From Diphasiastrum complanatum (Eukaryota; Streptophyta; Lycopodiopsida; Lycopodiales; Lycopodiaceae): a DNA stretch of 64,000 bases. The position numbers and the translations under genes were made by a program. A model generated the notes under the pieces. It did not search any database, was not told where the DNA came from, and was given only the letters and a program-made list of their open reading frames with translations. Positions 38,812-49,122 of this stretch are shown piece after piece (position 1 is the first letter of the stretch; the number at the start of each line of letters is the position of its first letter). The stretch covers positions 74,422,661 to 74,486,660 of the forward strand of contig CM055097.1 of the NCBI GenBank assembly GCA_029204225.1. The letters run 5' to 3'.

Positions 38812-39006
38812 TCAGAGGAGGTTCTCAATGCACATTGGATGATTATCTTCCCACCAGTAAGAATGGACTTTTTGCTCAAAATTTGCTACTAGACTGTTGG
38901 CAGTGCTTGCACATGGCAATTTGTTAAACGAAATGCTTCTTGCATTACTACTCTCACAGTCTCTGAAACCAAAAGCGATGAATGATGGTGTTGTAGAAGC
39001 AATCAT
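38812..39006 (-). other. Possible first exon, Ser/Ala-rich N-terminus
   Basis: ATG at 39006 opens a 64-codon frame to a stop at 38812. The first 40 residues are rich in Ser, Ala, Arg and Asn with few acidic residues, as in plastid or mitochondrial presequences. A donor could lie at ACTG|GTGGGA near 38860. Linked to the candidate exons downstream only by strand and order. Confidence 0.25.
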
Positions 39007-39089
39007 AGTAGTTGCAATGTGCACCCTGGAGAGAGCTTGAAATGGAGGCCGCCCGCCAAGACGTATCAATCGAACTGGAGGTCGCCCGC

Positions 39090-39290
39090 GCGAGTGGACT
39101 GCAAAAAAATTTTGAAATCTACTTGTGTGTGTGTGTGCGCCAAAATAAAAAAAGGCATGTATGTGTTGTTTTTTCAATCATTTTTTTTAAACTCTATTTT
39201 AGTTTGGTGACAATTTTGCGTGCAGAGTGTGACATATTTGGCGGCACAGAGTTAATTTTTTACGGCAACCCTTACACTCTCTCTCTTAAA
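39090..39290 (+). repeat. Interspersed repeat R2, copy 2
   Basis: Aligns with 24070-24303, ending in ACGGCAACCCTTACA and CTCTCTCTTAA. The sequence just to the left, 39030-39100, contains two GGAGG(C/T)CGCCCG words. Confidence 0.75.
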
Positions 39291-39299
39291 TATCTTTAT

Positions 39300-39472
39300 A
39301 TATATATATTTATTTAAACTTTGTTTCACTTTTGCGCATGGGTATGGGTGCACCATGCATGCTCCTCCCCTCACCCATGCATGAGCTTTTTTTGAACTGA
39401 AAATCTAAAAAAGAGGATGCATGCATGGGTAGGCGGATGCATGGTCCTCCTCCCCATGCATGCATCCATATT
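39300..39472 (+). mobile_element. Helitron 5' half
   Basis: TATATATATATTTATTTAAAC, then GCGCATGGGTATGGGTGCAC, CTCCTCCCCTCACCCATGCA and the matching 3' arm. Ends at CATGCATCCATATTGGCCACC without 3' terminus. Confidence 0.75.
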
Positions 39473-39651
39473 GGCCACCAGAAGCAGTGTTGCAGATTGA
39501 AGAGCAAAATGCACATCCTAGGCCTTTTTTCCTTCAAATGAATGGCCATTCCTTCAGTTTTTAGAAAAACCTATTTTTTTTTGCTAGAGTTGTCCTTCAA
39601 TCTGCAACACTGTCCCTATGCCTTTATTGGCCACCTTCTCATTAATAACTA

Positions 39652-39760
<109 letters not shown>

Positions 39761-39929
39761 TCTACACATTGCATGAAGCACACTGCTTGAAGAAGCAATC
39801 TGAGCAATCCATGAAGATTATGCACCTGGATGAGTCCACAGATTGTCGCCCATCAATCATATCAGATTATTGAATAGCAAGCAGACTGGTTGGACCGCTC
39901 TCTCACAAATTCTGCTGGATCGCTCTCTC

Positions 39930-39937
<8 letters not shown>

Positions 39938-40012
<75 letters not shown>
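39938..40012. repeat. (CT)n microsatellite
   Basis: About 75 bp of CT. Confidence 0.96.
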
Positions 40013-40014
<2 letters not shown>

Positions 40015-40379
40015 CACCGCAAAGGATCCCATTTTGACCGCATACAACCGCATTTCATCGCAAAGGCTGCAAATTCAACGATTGCAGTCACATTTGAAGC
40101 ACAATTGCAAAATCTTGCCTATGCTTTGAACGAAGTGAACGAAGTGAACGAATCTCAACCGCACTGTAAAGTATTGCTTACGGTCTGAACAAAGTGAACG
40201 AACCGCAAACCGCACTGCAAGAGCCTCGCCTACGGCTACATACGGTCTGAACGAAGGCATAGATAGGGACCGCCTTTAGGCCACATAAGGACCGTTGCGT
40301 AAGGATCACATTTAGGCCGCATAGGGACCACTGCCACCTAGATCGGAAAATCAGCATCCGTCAACAACATATTAAATTT
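40013..40379. other. No gene; short GAACGAA/ACCGCA repeats
   Basis: Repeated words GAACGAAGTGAACGAA, ACCGCACTG(T/C)AA, CTACGGTCTGAAC and AGGCCGCATAGGGACC indicate a degenerate minisatellite. Confidence 0.6.
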
Positions 40380-40445
40380 CCAAATCATCGGCCGCCACCT
40401 AGATCGGCCGCCATTGCCCGTCGACGACCGGCACTCTCTATTACT

Positions 40446-40447
<2 letters not shown>
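40380..40447 (+). mobile_element. Helitron 3' terminus
   Basis: CATCGGCCGCCACCTAGATC, GCCCGTC-GAC-GACCGGC (one mismatch), ACTCTCTATTA and CTAG at 40444-40447. Confidence 0.8.
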
Positions 40448-40515
<68 letters not shown>

Positions 40516-40672
40516 TATGTACAGTTTTGCGCATGTGTATGGGTGCACCATGCATGCTCCTTCCCTCACCCATGCATGAGCTTTTTTCAAACTAGATATT
40601 CAAAAAAAGATCATGCATGTATGGGGAGGAGTATATTGCAAGGCCTCCTCCTCATGCATGCATGCATATTCC

Positions 40673-40675
<3 letters not shown>
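40448..40675 (+). mobile_element. Helitron 5' half with expanded CT/TA start
   Basis: TCTTTCTCTCTC begins immediately after CTAG. The CT array passes into a TA array and then into AAACTTATGTACAGTTTTGC and the body with paired GCATG/GGAGGA arms. The 3' half is missing. Confidence 0.8.
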
Positions 40676-40714
<39 letters not shown>

Positions 40715-40831
40715 GTTTTGTTTCTTCTTCCCACTTGGGTCACACCTAGACCCTATCTCAATAATTTTTTAATCTCTCTCTCTCTACCCTACTTTCCCCT
40801 TTCACCCAATTTAAATTTCTCTCTCTCTCTA

Positions 40832-40864
<33 letters not shown>

Positions 40865-41035
40865 CTCCCTCCCATCAAATTATAGCACCCACATAATTTT
40901 TAAATCTCTCACTCTCTACCCTACTTTCCCCCTTTCACCCAATTTTAATTTTTCCCCCTCCCTCCCTCGCGCGCGCTCTCTCTCTCTATATATATATCTC
41001 TCTCTCTCCCTCCCATCAAATTATAGCACCCACTG
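40676..41035 (+). repeat. CT arrays and a 125-bp tandem duplication
   Basis: CT at 40678-40711. Then two copies (about 40770-40895 and 40898-41032) of TTTTTAA.TCTCTC..TCTACC, CTACTTTCCCC, TTCACCCAATTT and TCCCTCCCATCAAATTATAG with intervening CT/TA arrays. Confidence 0.85.
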
Positions 41036-42015
41036 GATCGGGCGCATTTGTTGAAGCATTCATCGTGACCTATCAGAGATGTGAACATGGTAACATGGTA
41101 GCTGAATGGCCGAGGAGGTGAGGATGGTAGCGTTCTCTATGTCTCCTCCTCCTCCTACCAGCATTCCACACAGATATTACACTGAGTAGAGTCACAGTAT
41201 TGACAGTCTCCTAGCAACCAAGGATACGAAGGCTGATGGTTCTCCAAGAAAGCTTCAACGTTGAGGTTTTTTATCTTGAAAAAAACAAATTGATGGAAAC
41301 TTCAACCACAACAAGTCACTCTTAGTCCTGCCAAAGGCATTTTTATGAAGTCCGCTTCAAGAATTTAGACCCGGTCCTAATTGTTGTTTAATCAGCTAGA
41401 AGAACGCACAAACTGACACGCTATCTATCTTTATTCCTTAGTTTTTTCAGATATCCATAGCTAAATTCTACTAAAAGAACTGCAAGCACACATGTACAGA
41501 GATTATGGCTGTCAAATTGACCTCAGAGAGACTGAATTCATCCAGACTGGGTGATGTTGGCTGCTGCGTATTGGTCTATGCAAGCCGATGGTGAGAACAA
41601 TAGGCTATTGGTGGTAGTAAGTTGATGCAAATGACCTGCTATGAAAAATAGGAAGGCGCATGAAAAGCTCATGCTAAAAGGCTGTACAACTACCTTGAAG
41701 GAGCCTGATTAGTAGGCGGCATAATAACAAGGGTTCTTATGAAGAGATTCAAAGAGAAGCGCTAAGTAAGTGCGGCACCGTCCAGTCCACTATGAATGAT
41801 GTTTGCATTTATGTGCTGCTAGAATTTACGATAGAATCCTATTCACTTTAGAGCTTTGGTTGTTGCAGGTATCTCCCTCTTTTTGATGCTCATCTTGCTT
41901 TTACTCCTTTTCTTTGGTTTCTGTTTTGGGATTGCTTCACGTAATTCTTGCTTCGGGATTTGTTATGTTTGACAATTGTGCTAACTGAAGTGTTTGAAGT
42001 GTTTGAATGTTGTAG
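41036..42015. other. Unassigned DNA
   Basis: No open frame of note and no repeat. Could include intron sequence left of the XAP5-like exon, since it ends in a proper acceptor (GAATGTTGTAG). Confidence 0.4.
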
Positions 42016-42077
42016 ATGAACCGCTGGAAATCACCTACAGTTACTGGGATGGAGCTGGTCATAGACAAGTGATTCAG
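42016..42077 (+). pseudogene. XAP5-family exon fragment
   Basis: Between TTGTAG and CAG|GTTAAT the exon reads (N)EPLEITYSYWDGAGHRQVIQ. This string is characteristic of XAP5/FAM50 nuclear proteins (XCT, circadian timekeeper, in Arabidopsis), where it is followed by VRKGD. The flanking exons were not found within several kilobases on either side, and a large minisatellite begins 200 bp downstream. Either a captured or left-over exon, or part of a gene with very long introns; the first is more likely here. Confidence 0.7.
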
Positions 42078-42279
42078 GTTAATGGTCAATTTTCAGCTAG
42101 CTGGTATCTTTTCATACTTACATTTTAATGTTTTTTTAAATTTTTGGTTTTTTTTTGTGTAGCGCTGTATAGGCCAAAAAGGGAGATACTATAGTTGAGA
42201 ATTCTTACGAGCTGTTCTACGGCAATTAGATTGCATTTCATTGCTTTTGATTTTGTTAGGCCACATGGCATTTCCTGAC

Positions 42280-43590
42280 TGAAATCTGCACGCGTTTTGG
42301 AGACTGAAATCGCTGCGTTTTGGTTCAAGAGTTTTGCGTAAAGGAGGAGCTGCACAAGATCATTTGCGTTTTGATTCAAGAGCTGATTTCAATCGCTGAA
42401 GGAGCTTAACAAGATCATTTGTGTTTTGGTTCAAGAGTTGATTTCAATCGCTATATAGCCATTCATCAGAAGGAGCTGCACAAGATCAATAGGTACAATA
42501 CCTCAATTTCAACTTCAAATCCCATTTTCTCTCAGCCTTTCTGCCACGACTTGATTTTGCTTTTCTAAGTCTAGCACATGCATGTTTAGTCTGAGCACAT
42601 GCTATATTGTCAATCTAGGAACTGTTTCATTTTTCCAAGTGTGCACAGTTCCTAGTTATGTGTATTTCATTTTAGAAAATAACATGGAATTTTTTTTTTT
42701 TTTCCTATCTAGGAACTGATCAGAAGTTCCTTGTGTATGAGAAATGAATGTATGAGCATTAGTAGTAGTCGCGTTGCATTTTTTGGTTCAAGAGTTTTGC
42801 ATTTTGGTTCAGAAGGAGCTGCACAAGATCATTTGCATTGTGGTTCAAGAGCTGATTAATTCAATCGCTGAAGGAGCTGCACAAGATCATTTGCGTTTTG
42901 GTTCAAGAGCTGATTTCAATCGCTGCCGAGCCATTCATCAGAAGGAGCTGCACAAGATCATTTGCGTTTTGATTCACGGGCTGATTTCAATCGCTGAAGG
43001 AGCTACACAAGATCATTTAAGTTTTGGTTCAAGAGTTGATTTCAATCGTTGTTGAGCCATTCATCAGAAGGAGCTTCACAAGATCAATAGGTACAATCTC
43101 TGAATTTCAGCTTCATATCACAATTTCTCTCAACCTTTCTGCTATGACTTGATTTTGCTTTTCTAAGTCTAGCACATGCAACATTTCTGAGTGCATGCAT
43201 GTTTAGTCTGAGCGCATGCTATGAGAAATGAACGTATGAGCATTAGTAGTAGCAGCGTTGCATTTTTGGGTTCAAGAGTTTTGCGTTTTGGTTCAGAAGA
43301 AGCTGCACAAGATCATTTGCATTTTGGTTCAAAAGTTGATTAATTCAATCGAAGATCATTTGCGTTTTGGTTCAAGAGCTGATTTCAATCGTTGCCGAGC
43401 CATTCATCAGAAGGAGCTGCACAAGATCAATAGGTACAATACCTCAATTTCAACTTCAGATCACAGCTTCTCTCAGCCTTTTTGCTACGACTTGATTTTG
43501 TTTTCTAAGTCTAGCATATGCAACATTTTTTAGTGCATTCATGTTTAGTCTGTGCGCATGCTACACAAAATGAATGTATGAGCAATTTTC
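42280..43590 (+). repeat. Higher-order minisatellite (AAGGAGCTGCACAAGATCAT)
   Basis: A basic unit of about 54 bp, AGAAGGAGCTGCACAAGATC then ATTTGCGTTTTGGTTCAAGA and GCTGATTTCAATCGCTG, is repeated within three larger blocks (about 42280-42630, 42770-43225 and 43255-43590). Each block ends in GATCAATAGGTACAAT, TTCAACTTCA, CTCTCAGCCTTTCTG and GACTTGATTTTG. Frames such as 42774-43055 are translations of the repeat. Confidence 0.88.
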
Positions 43591-44656
43591 GGAACAGTCT
43601 CATGTTGGTTCAACTAACGGTGTTGTCCTTCCCCCCGCCACATGAAATGCAATCTGAAGAAGGCTTTCTCTTGAGAGAGTGTATGAGGTATAGCCGCTTT
43701 ATGTTTTACGTTAAAAAAAGTCTCTTTCACCCAAAAGTGTGCTGGATCAAAACCGGGACAACCAAAACTCATCAATCAGGAAGTTTGTTCCAGTAATATC
43801 ATTGGAAAAGAGGCCTTCGTTTGGGACACCTTTACGTGGAAATGGTGAGGAAGATTAGAGAATGGTTACGGTGCCCAGGATTGAGTATCCAGAAGCAGAG
43901 AGTGGGAGTTGGTGGAGTAGTTCCTCTTTCAGTCCCCCTACTGGGAAATGGATCGTAGTGCACTCACCAAAGAACTCCTTGCCTTCTTCTGACCATGTTC
44001 ATGTCTTCTCAGATTTTATCACCCAATGGGAACTACAATTTTCAAAGTCATTTGGATCATCTTCTAAGCAATCTGTTTTTGCTTTTGATTGTGCTACGTG
44101 ATGTTTCAAACTTTCTAAATTTATGCAAATTTTGAAGCTGTTTTTTTTTGCTCTCAAAACTACCCCAGATATCTCTATCCTAACTTCAACCCTGTCTGTT
44201 GCAGCAACCATCATGAAATACTCTACACACACTGTGGAGCCCAAATCCGCTAATGGCTGTAACACACTGCTACTACTCTCTGAAGAATTGACAGATTGAT
44301 ATTTCTTTCACGGTTTTGCTGCAAGCAAGAATCTTCTGAAGCTCCTGCTGCAAATGGAAGGAAGGCCACCAGATCATCAGATGTCAGAGGTAGCACGTCA
44401 TCAACCGTCAGAGGTAGCACGTCACATGTCACTAACAAAACTCCGATTAGCGAGAATGAGAAAGGTTGGAGATGAGAGGTTAAGTGAAGAAATCTATGAA
44501 ACAGGGTTTGTGAAGAAAGAATGGGATGCGAGGAAGCAAAGATGTGTGGAGATGATGATGAATGTCAAGCTTTTGAACATGATTCTAATTCGGAAGGTGA
44601 TGACTAAGAAGTTTTTATCACTTCTTATATTTAATGTATTTTTTCTTTTAATCTAG
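43591..44656 (+). other. Candidate exons of unrecognised genes
   Basis: Frame 43862-44101 reads MVTVPRIEYPEAES, GSWWSSSSFSPPTGKWIVVH and FSDFITQWELQFSKSFGSSS, ending near a possible donor (GTGCTAC|GTGATG). A further piece after TCTGTTGCAG (44204) and a frame at 44354-44656 (LRLARMRKVGDERLSEEIYE, VKKEWDARKQRC) are protein-like. No family recognised. They could belong to one decayed gene on the plus strand or to separate fragments. Confidence 0.35.
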
Positions 44657-45215
44657 AAAAGTGGAAGGAAGGGGTTTTGTTTCAAACCTTTAAAAAAAAA
44701 CAAAAAACTATGTACTTTTTGAAAAAATGAATGCAAAGTATCTTTGTTTCATCAAATGCAATTTCATTGTTTATTTTAAAAATTGTTTATGTTTTTTAAA
44801 GGGATTGCTTTATTACATTGTTTTTGCTACTAAAATGTTAATTTTCTTACAAACATTAATCAAGCAATGAACATAAAATTTCTTTTTGCTTTGATGCTAA
44901 TGTTTATTTAATGTTGTTTTAAGATCTCCAAGTGTTGGTGCAATTTATCAAACAGGCCAAGATGGACGCTGCCCGGGATCATGTACATACATGGGATATT
45001 AGCAACAACAACACTTGAGCAGTGAAGAAGAGGAGACTATTCATCAGTAGTTGTAGGAAATCAAATACCCAACTGCAACTACTCAAGTTGATAATAATTC
45101 AGCTAAAGAAGCTTTCTTTGCCATCCCATTCAAATATGAAGCGGCATCAAACATGATTATTTTTTGAAAGACTCTAGAGTAGAAACTTGGGTGCACTTCT
45201 CTCTCTCCCCTATAC
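44657..45215. other. No gene seen
   Basis: AT-rich DNA with A and T runs. Confidence 0.5.
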
Positions 45216-45219
45216 ATAA

Positions 45220-45605
45220 TTGATATAGATGTTATAGCATCCATCGTTGAAGCACTGATACGGATGTTATAGCATCCATCATTGGAACCATCGTTACAAT
45301 AATTGTTATAGCATCCATGGTTGAAACATCCATCGTTGAACCATCGTTATAACACCAATCAAATCACCAAATCATTGAACATCCATCGTTGAACCATCAT
45401 TGAAACATCCATCGTTATGGCATCGTTGAACCATAGTTATAACTCCAAATCGTTATAGCAGAAACCATCATTGATATAACACCAAATCATTGAAACATCC
45501 ATTGTTGAAACATCCATCGTTGAACCATCGTTAGCAACATATCTTGCCCTAGCATTATTATTATAGCAACGTATCTTGCGTTAGCATTATTACTAGAACA
45601 CCAAA
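45220..45605 (+). repeat. CATCCATCGTTGAA-type minisatellite
   Basis: About twenty irregular units made of ATCCATCGTTGAA(A/C)CATC, GTTATAGCATC and ACACCAAATCATTGAA. Confidence 0.85.
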
Positions 45606-45650
45606 TCGTTGACAAATGTTTCTCACCTTTTCAAAATGAGCCGAAGAAAT

Positions 45651-45654
<4 letters not shown>

Positions 45655-45693
<39 letters not shown>

Positions 45694-45878
45694 TATGTAG
45701 CCGTTGTGGTCTGCATCACTTGCTATATGATATAGTCACTCTAGATACCTACTTTTGTGAGGAAATTCTCGCGGTTCTCACGATGCTCAATCCCTCTCGG
45801 ATGCTCTCCCTCTCTCTCACTCACTCACTCACGGTTCTCACGGTTCCTCTCTCTCTCACGATTATCACGGTCCTCACA

Positions 45879-45940
<62 letters not shown>

Positions 45941-45980
45941 GGTTCAGGTTCCTCTCTCTCTTTCTCACTCATGGTTCTCA
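45655..45980. repeat. (GA)n and (CT)n microsatellites with CACGGTT words
   Basis: GA at 45655-45690, CT at 45885-45938, with GGTTCTCACGGTTC repeats between and after. The frame 45609-46049 is mostly translated repeat. Confidence 0.9.
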
Positions 45981-45984
45981 CGGT

Positions 45985-46359
45985 TTAAATATGTACACTA
46001 TTGCGCCCATGCATCCTCCTCTCCTCACCCATGCATGAGCTTTTTCTAACTAAAAAACTTGGGGAGGAGGATGCATGTATGGGAAAAAGGATGCATGGCC
46101 CTCCTCCCCATGCATGCATCTAAGGGGCCTACTCCAAATTCAAATTATCCTTTACCAACACACATAGTGTTTTAAAGTGCATGTACATACTTTCAAGGTG
46201 AAAGGTGTTAAACAAATGAGACTTTCATTATCAAAAATTTGAAGGGTTCTCTAATGATTTTTTATATTATTAGACTTTCCATGGGAAAAGTTGAAATAAA
46301 AATGCATTTTTATGAAGATCGGACTCCATTGCCCGTCAACGACGGGCACTCTTTACTAG
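45985..46359 (+). mobile_element. Near-complete non-autonomous Helitron
   Basis: Starts at GTTTAAATATGTACA (the TCTATATATA tip is lost) and carries the full body: CCCATGCATCCTCCTCTCC, AGCTTTTTCTAACTAAAAA, GGGGAGGAGGATGCATG, ACACATAGTGTTTTAAAGTG, GGTGTTAAACAAATGAGAC, TTTTTATGAAGATCGG. Ends with GCCCGTC-AAC-GACGGGC, ACTCTTTA and CTAG (46356-46359), followed by T. The outer body arms can pair to form a large imperfect hairpin. Confidence 0.85.
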
Positions 46360-46369
46360 TATATATATG

Positions 46370-46379
<10 letters not shown>

Positions 46380-46437
<58 letters not shown>
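46380..46437. repeat. (GT)n microsatellite
   Basis: 58 bp of GT, reached through a TATATATGTA array directly after the Helitron CTAG. Confidence 0.96.
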
Positions 46438-46439
<2 letters not shown>

Positions 46440-46730
46440 GAAAAATTCGAACCTTCGAAAAAATATGAAAGGTTTCGGAAAAATTCTAGTCTTCGGAAAA
46501 ATTCGAGTCTTTAAAAAGAAAATTGAGTCTCTGAAAAAATTCGAGTCTTGGGAAAAATTTGAGTCTTTTGAGAAATTTGACTTGACATTACAAAGAGTCC
46601 TTTGATCCTTCGGAAAAATTTGAGTTGACAGTTCGATCCTTCGAAAAAATTTGAGTCTTTGAAAAAATTTGAGTATTTGAAAAAACTCGATCCTTTTGAA
46701 AAAAAATCGAGTCATTGAAAAAATTCAATC
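46438..46730. repeat. GAAAAAATTCGAGTCTT-type degenerate repeat
   Basis: About 15 units with 16-20 bp spacing, the reverse complement of the 26.5- and 33.2-kb repeat type. Confidence 0.85.
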
Positions 46731-48570
46731 CCATCGCATCTTCCATCACTCCTGCCGCCACCATTGCTTCCATTCCATTCAATCCTTCTGATTCACAACT
46801 GTCCCCTGACACTCTGGCATGGATGCAAGTTATCAATTTTTCACCCCCATGCCAGACACTTTCTGCTCCTCACCTTCTTCCATACTCCACACCACCCTCC
46901 AATTTCCCTCTGTTCCTCCCATGCTCTCGTTCGGACAAACCATCCTCACCCCTGTTTCCACAGTTATTTCAAAAACCCCACCCACTTCGCCAACAAAGGT
47001 TGCCGAGGGTAACCAACCGTTGCCTGATGACGCATTTGTCCAAACAATGTTTGTACCATCGCGAGATCGGACTGATCCTACCGCCCCAGATGGCATCAGG
47101 TCCAATGAGGACCTGATTGAAGATAATGATGATGAGATTCCACAAGTCGTTGGGGCCAATACAACACAAGCCCTTGCCAGTGCCAATGTATTGGCTGCTC
47201 CCACAGATCTAACGACGGCGTACCAAACTCTGGGAAAATACATCTTGGAGGCGGTAGCGGCCAAAGCTATTCTGGAAAGCAGGGTACTACACCTGGCAAC
47301 AAGTAATACACAACTGCGAGCAGACCTCACCAAGCTGCAACAATAGCTAATTTTGGCTCAGCAACACGAACAAGCAGGCACCAGGAGATTGCCAAGCTGT
47401 AGCAGAAGGAGGAGGGCCTCAACAAATATATCCAAAGCCTCTCCAACACACTGACTGAGGCCTCCACGAAGGTGCGGGAGCTTCAAGTTGAAGCGTCCAA
47501 ACGACTTGCCCCCATCCAGGCGCAACTTACCCTTTTGGAAGCAGAGGATACCTGCCTGGGGACGGAGGTCAAAGCCCTAACAAGACGAAAAGCTCGTCTG
47601 GTTAGCTCAACCTGCACCGGACTTAAGGCTGCTTTCTCAATCAAAGATGAATCTTCTATGGCGTCAGGTGTAGGTTTATAGCCAAACCTTAAACAGCTAC
47701 CAGGCAGAGTTCAACAAGTATCGGGCAAGCGCAACACATGAGCTCGCCCAGGCCAAGCAAGCCCTCGAGGCATGCCAGAAATTCATGGACACAAAGGCCT
47801 AGCCCACCCCCGTGGTAATTCCATCGCCACCTAATTTTGACGCTGCGCAGGCTAGTACCAGCCAAGATCAGAGCCAGCAGGCAGCAGGGGGATCTCAACC
47901 AGATCAAGGGTCCGAAGGCCAAGACCAAGGACAGACGGATGCGGCTGCTGAGATGCGAGACCAGGGCCAAGGCGCAACCACCAGCCAAAGCCAAGCAACA
48001 TCATCCAGAGGTTTGCGTATGATATCTGCCAGTCGGGCCTTCCGAAGACCGAAGTCCGTGGAGGAGAAAATCAATGAATTTTTATCAAAGTATCCCCATG
48101 AGTCATCAAGAGGCGGCTGACAGATATCATTCTCAGCTCAGACCATAAAGGGAAACGAACTGCAAGCATTGTCCGCCCTCCAACCACAACCAGAGAGGCG
48201 TCAACAGTTATTTGAAAGAGACGATGCGGCTATTAAGGCCTACGTGACAAGTCCACAACAATTATGGGTGAACGCGCACTTCCTGCCATGTCCACGAAGA
48301 TCCAAATGGGTGGAATGCGGCACCCCTCTGGACAAGATCACACTTCAGAACTTCAATTGGCCGGTCATACAATCTGAGTATGGGTGGACTACGGATGTAG
48401 ACACCAGAAGGGCTCTCACCGCATTCGCCAACCAATACATCAATTGCTCTGATCCCACAGTCCGCGTGGCAGCCACTTATGCCCGAGATTTAGAACATCT
48501 TTTTAAACTTAGAGATTACTTTTTAGAGTTGGGTCCAAATTGGGACTCACATGAATCTTGTGGTTTCTAA
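46731..48570 (+). pseudogene. Unrecognised coiled-coil protein family, copy 2 (broken)
   Basis: Successive plus-strand frames at 46819-47346, 47472-47681, 47700-48120 and 48169-48570 together look like one long protein with stops and frameshifts at about 47344, 47400, 47680, 47802 and 48118. N-terminal Pro/Ser/Thr-rich part, then a probable coiled coil (ILEAVAAKAILESRVLHLA, LRADLTKLQQ, LTEASTKVRELQVEASKRL), a Gln/Asp/Ser-rich linker (QDQSQQAAGGSQPDQGSEGQ) and a folded C-terminal part (ALQPQPERRQQLFERDDAAI, HFLPCPRRSKW, LTAFANQYINCSDPTVRVAA). The last part resembles 8411-8920. I recognise no family. It ends at an LTR-like block, so it may belong to an element. Confidence 0.45.
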
Positions 48571-49105
48571 TGTACTTTTTGTGGACCCTTGGATCAAGTT
48601 GGGTCCAAGATGAATATATAGGATCATTGTGAATATTAGCCAATAGGATTGAGGGGCAAGGGCCTTCCCCATTTTATAAAAAGGCACCATTTGTACACTA
48701 TTTGGATGCTTAATGAGAAGGAGGAAACTCTACCAATTTTGGAAGAGAAGCATTCTCATTTGCAATTCAATGCTTGCTATTGCTCTTGTTGTTTTCAATT
48801 GCTTTCAAGTTCATGATTTTTGGTTTCAATAGTTTATGTTTCTCCTCTAGCAAGTAAAATGTGCATTTGAGCTAACCTCCACCCTCACTCTCCCTCTCTC
48901 TCTCTTTCTCTCTTCTCTTCTCAATCTCTTCTTTTCTATCTCTTCCCTTCACCCAAATCATGATGAATGTTATTGTAGAGGAGTAGAGGGAAAGGAGAAT
49001 AGTGTTAGTGGTGAGTAGAGTCAAGGAAGGAAGTAAGAAACTAACTAAAAGTAGCATCTATGCATAGTTAGGTACCTATCCAGTGAGCTAACCCTTGTTG
49101 ACAGG
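48571..49105 (+). repeat. LTR-like block with TATA box
   Basis: Starts TGTACTTTTTGTGGACCC, has TTTTATAAAAAGGCACC (about 48673-48689) as a likely TATA region, then non-coding DNA with a CT-rich run at 48885-48950, ending near TTGTTGACA (49097-49105). TGT...ACA ends fit an LTR. No second copy was found. Confidence 0.4.
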
Positions 49106-49122
49106 CGGGAGGGCTATAATAC

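Noticed and set aside
46833-47333. 166-codon minus-strand open frame
   Set aside because: It mirrors the plus-strand coiled-coil frame 46819-47346, which connects in order to further pieces of the same protein; the minus frame has no such continuation.
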